NCBI GenBank assembly: GCA_023386155.1
Contig: JAEWKH010000164.1
Coordinates: forward strand, 1-26,780
Origin: Pseudomonadota bacterium
GTDB lineage: Bacteria > Pseudomonadota > Alphaproteobacteria > Rhizobiales > Beijerinckiaceae
DNA length: 26,780 bases
Direction: 5' to 3'
A program made the translations under genes and the position numbers. Position 1 is the first letter of the stretch. Every line of letters begins with the position of its first letter. Positions 23,364-26,780 of this stretch are shown piece after piece. Under the pieces are notes generated by a model. The model saw only the letters and a list, made by a program, of their open reading frames with translations. It ran no database searches and was not told the DNA's origin.

Positions 23364-23978
23364 ATGACGGTTACCGCCGCCTTCTTTTATCTGTTCGCGA
23401 CGATCACGATCGCCTCCGGCTTCATGGTGATTGCCTCCCGCAATCCCGTGCAGTCGGTGCTCTTTCTCATCCTGGCCTTCGTCAATGCGGCGGGGCTGTT
23501 CCTGATGATGGGAGCCGAGTTCCTGGCGATGATCCTGGTCATCGTCTACGTGGGGGCGGTCGCGGTGCTCTTCCTCTTCGTCGTCATGATGCTCGACGTG
23601 GACTTTGCCGCGCTTCGCCAGGGCTTCCTGCAGTACCTGCCCATCGGCGGCCTGATCGGCGTCATCTTCCTGCTCGAGCTGATCCTGGTGGTCGGCGCCT
23701 ACGCGATCGATCCGGGCCTCGTCCGCTCGCCGGCCGTGCCGATCCCGGCGCCGGACGTGATGACCAACACCGAGGCGCTCGGCCAGGTTCTCTACACCCG
23801 CTACTTCTACTTCTTCCAGGCAGCCGGCCTGATCCTGCTGGTCGCCATGATCGGCGCCATCGTGCTGACCCTGCGTGAGCGTGTCGGGGTTCGGCGTCAG
23901 GACATTACCAAGCAGAACGCCCGGACGCAGGAAACTGCCGTCGAGGTTCGGAAGGTCCCCTTCCGCCAGGGCATCTAA
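23364..23978 (+). CDS. nuoJ: NADH-quinone oxidoreductase subunit J
   Basis: A 204-residue membrane subunit (the mitochondrial ND6 type) with five hydrophobic segments. SRNPVQSVLFLILAFVNAAG and the VYVGAVAVLFLFVVMM block in TM3 are the family signatures. TM3 of this subunit contains the pi-bulge linked to coupling in solved structures. A polar C-terminal tail of about 35 residues (RERVGVRRQDITKQN onward) follows the last helix. The gene begins after the longest gap in the operon and ends 11 bases before nuoK. Confidence 0.97.
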   Translation: MTVTAAFFYLFATITIASGFMVIASRNPVQSVLFLILAFVNAAGLFLMMGAEFLAMILVIVYVGAVAVLFLFVVMMLDVDFAALRQGFLQYLPIGGLIGVIFLLELILVVGAYAIDPGLVRSPAVPIPAPDVMTNTEALGQVLYTRYFYFFQAAGLILLVAMIGAIVLTLRERVGVRRQDITKQNARTQETAVEVRKVPFRQGI

Positions 23979-23989
23979 GGAGGCGCGCA

Positions 23990-24298
23990 ATGGTTATCGG
24001 ACTGGGCCATTATCTGACCGTCGCCGCCGTGCTCTTCACGCTCGGAGTGTTCGGCATCTTCATCAACCGGAAGAACGTGATCGTCATCCTGATGTCCATC
24101 GAGCTGATCCTGCTCGCCGTGAACATCAACATGGTCGCCTTCTCGAACCACCTGAACGACATCGTCGGCCAGGTCTTCGCCATGCTGATCCTCACGGTCG
24201 CGGCGGCGGAGGCGGCCATCGGCCTTGCCATTCTGGTGGTCTTCTTCCGCAACCGCGGCTCCATCGCGGTCGAGGACGTCAACAGGTTGAGGGGCTAA
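23990..24298 (+). CDS. nuoK: NADH-quinone oxidoreductase subunit K
   Basis: A 102-residue three-helix membrane subunit (the mitochondrial ND4L type). The two conserved membrane glutamates of the proton pathway are present: E38 in MSIELILLAVN and E74 in AAAEAAIGLAIL, matching E36 and E72 of E. coli. An AAGGAGG ribosome binding site lies just ahead of ATG 23990. It ends 29 bases before nuoL. Confidence 0.98.
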   Translation: MVIGLGHYLTVAAVLFTLGVFGIFINRKNVIVILMSIELILLAVNINMVAFSNHLNDIVGQVFAMLILTVAAAEAAIGLAILVVFFRNRGSIAVEDVNRLRG

Positions 24299-24327
24299 GC
24301 CCGAACGGACTGGCGAAGTAAACGAAC

Positions 24328-26361
24328 ATGTATCACGCAATCGTCTTCCTGCCGCTCGTCGGCTTCCTCATCGCAGGCATCTTCGGGCGCGTCCTCGGCG
24401 CCCGGCCGAGCGAGATCATCACCACGGCCCTGCTCTTCGTGGCGGCCGTCCTGTCCTGGGTGTCCTTCATCCAGGTCGGCTTCGGCGACGGTGCCACCCG
24501 CGTGCAGGTCGCCCAATGGATGTCGGTCGGCGACCTCCAGGTCGACTGGGCGTTCCGCATCGACACGCTGACCGCCATGATGCTGGTGGTGGTCAACACC
24601 GTGTCGGCGCTCGTGCATCTCTATTCCATCGGATACATGCACGAGGATCCGCACCGTCCGCGCTTCTTCGCCTATCTGTCGCTCTTCACCTTCGCCATGC
24701 TCATGCTGGTGACGGCGGACAACCTGGTCCAGATGTTCTTCGGCTGGGAAGGCGTCGGTCTCGCGAGCTACCTACTCATCGGTTTCTGGTACCAGAAGGA
24801 CTCGGCCAACGCGGCTGCCATGAAGGCGTTCATCGTCAATCGCGTCGGCGATTTCGGCTTCCTTCTCGGAATCTTCACGATCTTCGTCCTGTTCAACGGC
24901 GTTACCTTCGACTCGATCTTCCCGAGGGTCGCCGAGTTCGCGGATGCGCGCTTCACCTTCCTGGGCATCGAGTGGCATGCCCTGACCATCGCCAGCCTGC
25001 TGCTCTTCATGGGCGCCATGGGCAAGTCGGCGCAATTCCTGCTGCACACCTGGCTGCCGGACGCTATGGAGGGCCCGACCCCGGTCTCGGCACTCATCCA
25101 TGCGGCCACCATGGTGACCGCGGGCGTGTTCATGGTCGCGCGGCTGTCGCCGGTCTTCGAATATGCCCCTTCGGCGCTCGCAGTCGTGACGGTCATCGGC
25201 GGCATCACGGCCTTCTTCGCCGCGACTGTCGGTCTGGTCCAGAACGACATCAAGCGCGTGATCGCCTATTCGACCTGCTCGCAGCTCGGCTACATGTTCG
25301 TCGGCCTCGGCGTCGGCGCGTATGGCGCCGGCGTGTTCCACCTCTTCACGCACGCCTTCTTCAAGGCGCTGCTCTTCCTCGGCGCCGGCTCGGTCATCCA
25401 CGCCATGCACCACGAGCAGGATATCCGCCACATGGGAGCCCTGCGCCGCTATATCCCGTTCACGACGGCGATGATGGCGATCGGCACGCTGGCGCTCACG
25501 GGCTTCCCGTTCACGGCAGGCTACTATTCCAAGGACGCCATCATCGAGGCGGCTTACGCGGCTCATTCCTCGGCTGGCTCCTTTGCCTTCCTGGCCACGG
25601 TCGTTGCCGCCTTCATGACCTCGTTCTACTCCTGGCGTCTGTTCTTCCTGACCTTCGAGGGAACCGCCCGTTGGGGCCACGGACATCACGCAGCAGGCGC
25701 CCACGAGGGCGTGGACCACGATGAGACCGGTCACGACGTCGAGCCCGCTTCCCATGCTCAGCACGAGCATGGCCATGGGCACCACGGTTCCCACAGGCCT
25801 CACGAGAGCCCCCTCGTGATGCTCCTGCCGCTGCTCGTGCTCGCCATCGGCGCTGTCATCGCGGGCGCGGTCTTCCACAATGCCTTCATCGGCGAAGGCT
25901 ACCAGGAGTTCTGGAAGGGCGCCCTGTTCACCCGTCCCGAGAACCACATCCTGGAGGAGATGCACCATCTTCCGGGCTGGGTGCCGCTGCTGCCGACCAT
26001 CATGATGGCGCTCGGCTTCGGACTCGCCTGGTACATGTACATCATCGACACCAAGCAGCCGGCGAAGCTCGCCGCCGATCACCCGATCCTGTATCGCTTC
26101 CTCCTCAACAAGTGGTACTTCGACGAGCTCTACGACGCGATCTTCGTCCGCCCCGCCATGGCTATCGGCCGCTTCTTCTGGCGCACCGGCGACCAGAAGA
26201 TCATCGATGGGCTCGGTCCTGACGGCATCTCCGCCCGCGTTCTCGACGTGACGCGCGGCGTGGTCCGGGTGCAGACCGGCTACGTCTATCACTATGCCTT
26301 CGCCATGCTGATCGGCGTTGCGGCTCTCGTGACCTTCTATCTCTTCAGGGGAGCCCACTAA
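24328..26361 (+). CDS. nuoL: NADH-quinone oxidoreductase subunit L with a histidine-rich loop
   Basis: A 677-residue antiporter-like proton-pumping subunit (the mitochondrial ND5 type) with a long C-terminal lateral helix. Signatures are FFGWEGVGLASYLLIGFW (conserved glutamate), GKSAQFLLHTWLPDAMEGPT (conserved lysine), ALIHAATMVTAGVFM and YSTCSQLGYM. Between two membrane segments, residues 449-495 form a hydrophilic loop with 14 histidines in 47 residues plus several Asp and Glu. The last ~100 residues include the FLLNKWYFDELYDAIFV segment of the lateral helix region. Its stop overlaps the nuoM ATG by one base. Confidence 0.97.
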   Translation: MYHAIVFLPLVGFLIAGIFGRVLGARPSEIITTALLFVAAVLSWVSFIQVGFGDGATRVQVAQWMSVGDLQVDWAFRIDTLTAMMLVVVNTVSALVHLYSIGYMHEDPHRPRFFAYLSLFTFAMLMLVTADNLVQMFFGWEGVGLASYLLIGFWYQKDSANAAAMKAFIVNRVGDFGFLLGIFTIFVLFNGVTFDSIFPRVAEFADARFTFLGIEWHALTIASLLLFMGAMGKSAQFLLHTWLPDAMEGPTPVSALIHAATMVTAGVFMVARLSPVFEYAPSALAVVTVIGGITAFFAATVGLVQNDIKRVIAYSTCSQLGYMFVGLGVGAYGAGVFHLFTHAFFKALLFLGAGSVIHAMHHEQDIRHMGALRRYIPFTTAMMAIGTLALTGFPFTAGYYSKDAIIEAAYAAHSSAGSFAFLATVVAAFMTSFYSWRLFFLTFEGTARWGHGHHAAGAHEGVDHDETGHDVEPASHAQHEHGHGHHGSHRPHESPLVMLLPLLVLAIGAVIAGAVFHNAFIGEGYQEFWKGALFTRPENHILEEMHHLPGWVPLLPTIMMALGFGLAWYMYIIDTKQPAKLAADHPILYRFLLNKWYFDELYDAIFVRPAMAIGRFFWRTGDQKIIDGLGPDGISARVLDVTRGVVRVQTGYVYHYAFAMLIGVAALVTFYLFRGAH

Positions 26362-26780
26362 TGCTCGGCTTCGGCATCCTCTCAGGCCTCCTGGTCCTGC
26401 CGCTCGTCGGCGCGGCCTTCATCCTGACCCTGCGCGGCGACAGCGAGGCCACTCGCTCCAACGCCCGCTGGGCGGCGCTCGCGACCACGATCGCCACCTT
26501 CCTGCTGTCCCTGGTCGCCTGGGCTCGTTTCGACATCGCGTCGGCTTCGTTCCAGCTCGTGGAAAGCCATCCCTGGCTGACCGAGACGATCCGCTTCAAG
26601 CTCGGCGTCGATGGCTTCTCCATGCCGCTCGTTCTGCTCACCACGTTCCTGATGCCATTCTGCATCCTGGCCTCGTGGGAATCGATCGGGAGCCGGGTGA
26701 AGGAATATTTCGTCGCCTTCCTGGTCCTCGAAACCACCATGATCGGCGTCTTCGTCGCGCTCGACCTCGTGCTCTTCTAC
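26361..26780 (+). CDS. nuoM: NADH-quinone oxidoreductase subunit M, N-terminal part (cut by window end)
   Basis: The first 140 codons of a second antiporter-like proton-pumping subunit (the mitochondrial ND4 type), normally about 500 residues. The start ATG shares its A with the nuoL stop codon. GVDGFSMPLVLLTTFLMP is the diagnostic stretch, followed by WESIGSRVKEYFVAFLVLET. The window stops after LDLVLFY, just before the expected essential glutamate of the following helix. Three to four hydrophobic segments are visible. No defect is seen in the part present. Confidence 0.95.
   Translation, partial: MLGFGILSGLLVLPLVGAAFILTLRGDSEATRSNARWAALATTIATFLLSLVAWARFDIASASFQLVESHPWLTETIRFKLGVDGFSMPLVLLTTFLMPFCILASWESIGSRVKEYFVAFLVLETTMIGVFVALDLVLFY

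Overview
The window is a compact, GC-rich chromosomal stretch from an alphaproteobacterium. Protein similarity as I recall it, the gene orders glyA-nrdR-ribD-ribE-ribH-nusB and plsX-fabH-ihfA-merR, a separate nuoC and nuoD, a NuoG without the extra N7 cluster cysteines, and Rhizobiales-style palindromic repeats all point to the Hyphomicrobiales (Rhizobiales). My guess is a relative of Microvirga or Methylobacterium. No database search was possible, so the genus is inference. Almost everything is core metabolism. I found no phage, transposase, CRISPR array, toxin-antitoxin pair or defence-like locus.

Left block (1-6462, + strand): the 3' part of glyA, then nrdR, ribD, ribE, ribH, nusB, thiL and an MFS transporter. 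Most genes are tightly spaced or overlapping, so this is probably one operon for one-carbon metabolism, riboflavin and thiamine cofactors, and rRNA antitermination. Two unrelated palindromic repeats interrupt it. One lies inside the open N-terminal frame of ribD; the other, cloverleaf-like, lies between ribE and ribH.

Middle block (6463-13831): hppA encodes a membrane proton-pumping pyrophosphatase with the K+-independent signature. It has a structured leader and a strong terminator. A BamE/OmlA-type lipoprotein gene converges on it from the minus strand. Then come, on the + strand, a bc1-assembly chaperone homologue, a DUF177/YceD protein, plsX, fabH, ihfA, a MerR-type regulator and tRNA-Asp(GTC). 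This order joins fatty acid and phospholipid initiation to a nucleoid protein and a regulator.

Right block (13832-26780): about 500 bp without a convincing gene, containing a hairpin with a T-run and a promoter candidate, leads into the complex I operon nuoABCDEFGHIJKLM. nuoM is cut by the window end. All iron-sulphur cluster ligands expected in NuoB, E, F, G and I are present. NuoE carries a 133-residue low-complexity tail, NuoL carries a histidine-rich loop, and a good promoter candidate lies in the nuoI-nuoJ gap.

The parts that ordinary annotation does not explain are mostly non-coding: the repeat in ribD, the ribE-ribH cloverleaf, the GGCC dyads ahead of hppA, the region ahead of nuoA, and the internal nuoJ promoter. 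I did not find clear evidence of a new biological system.
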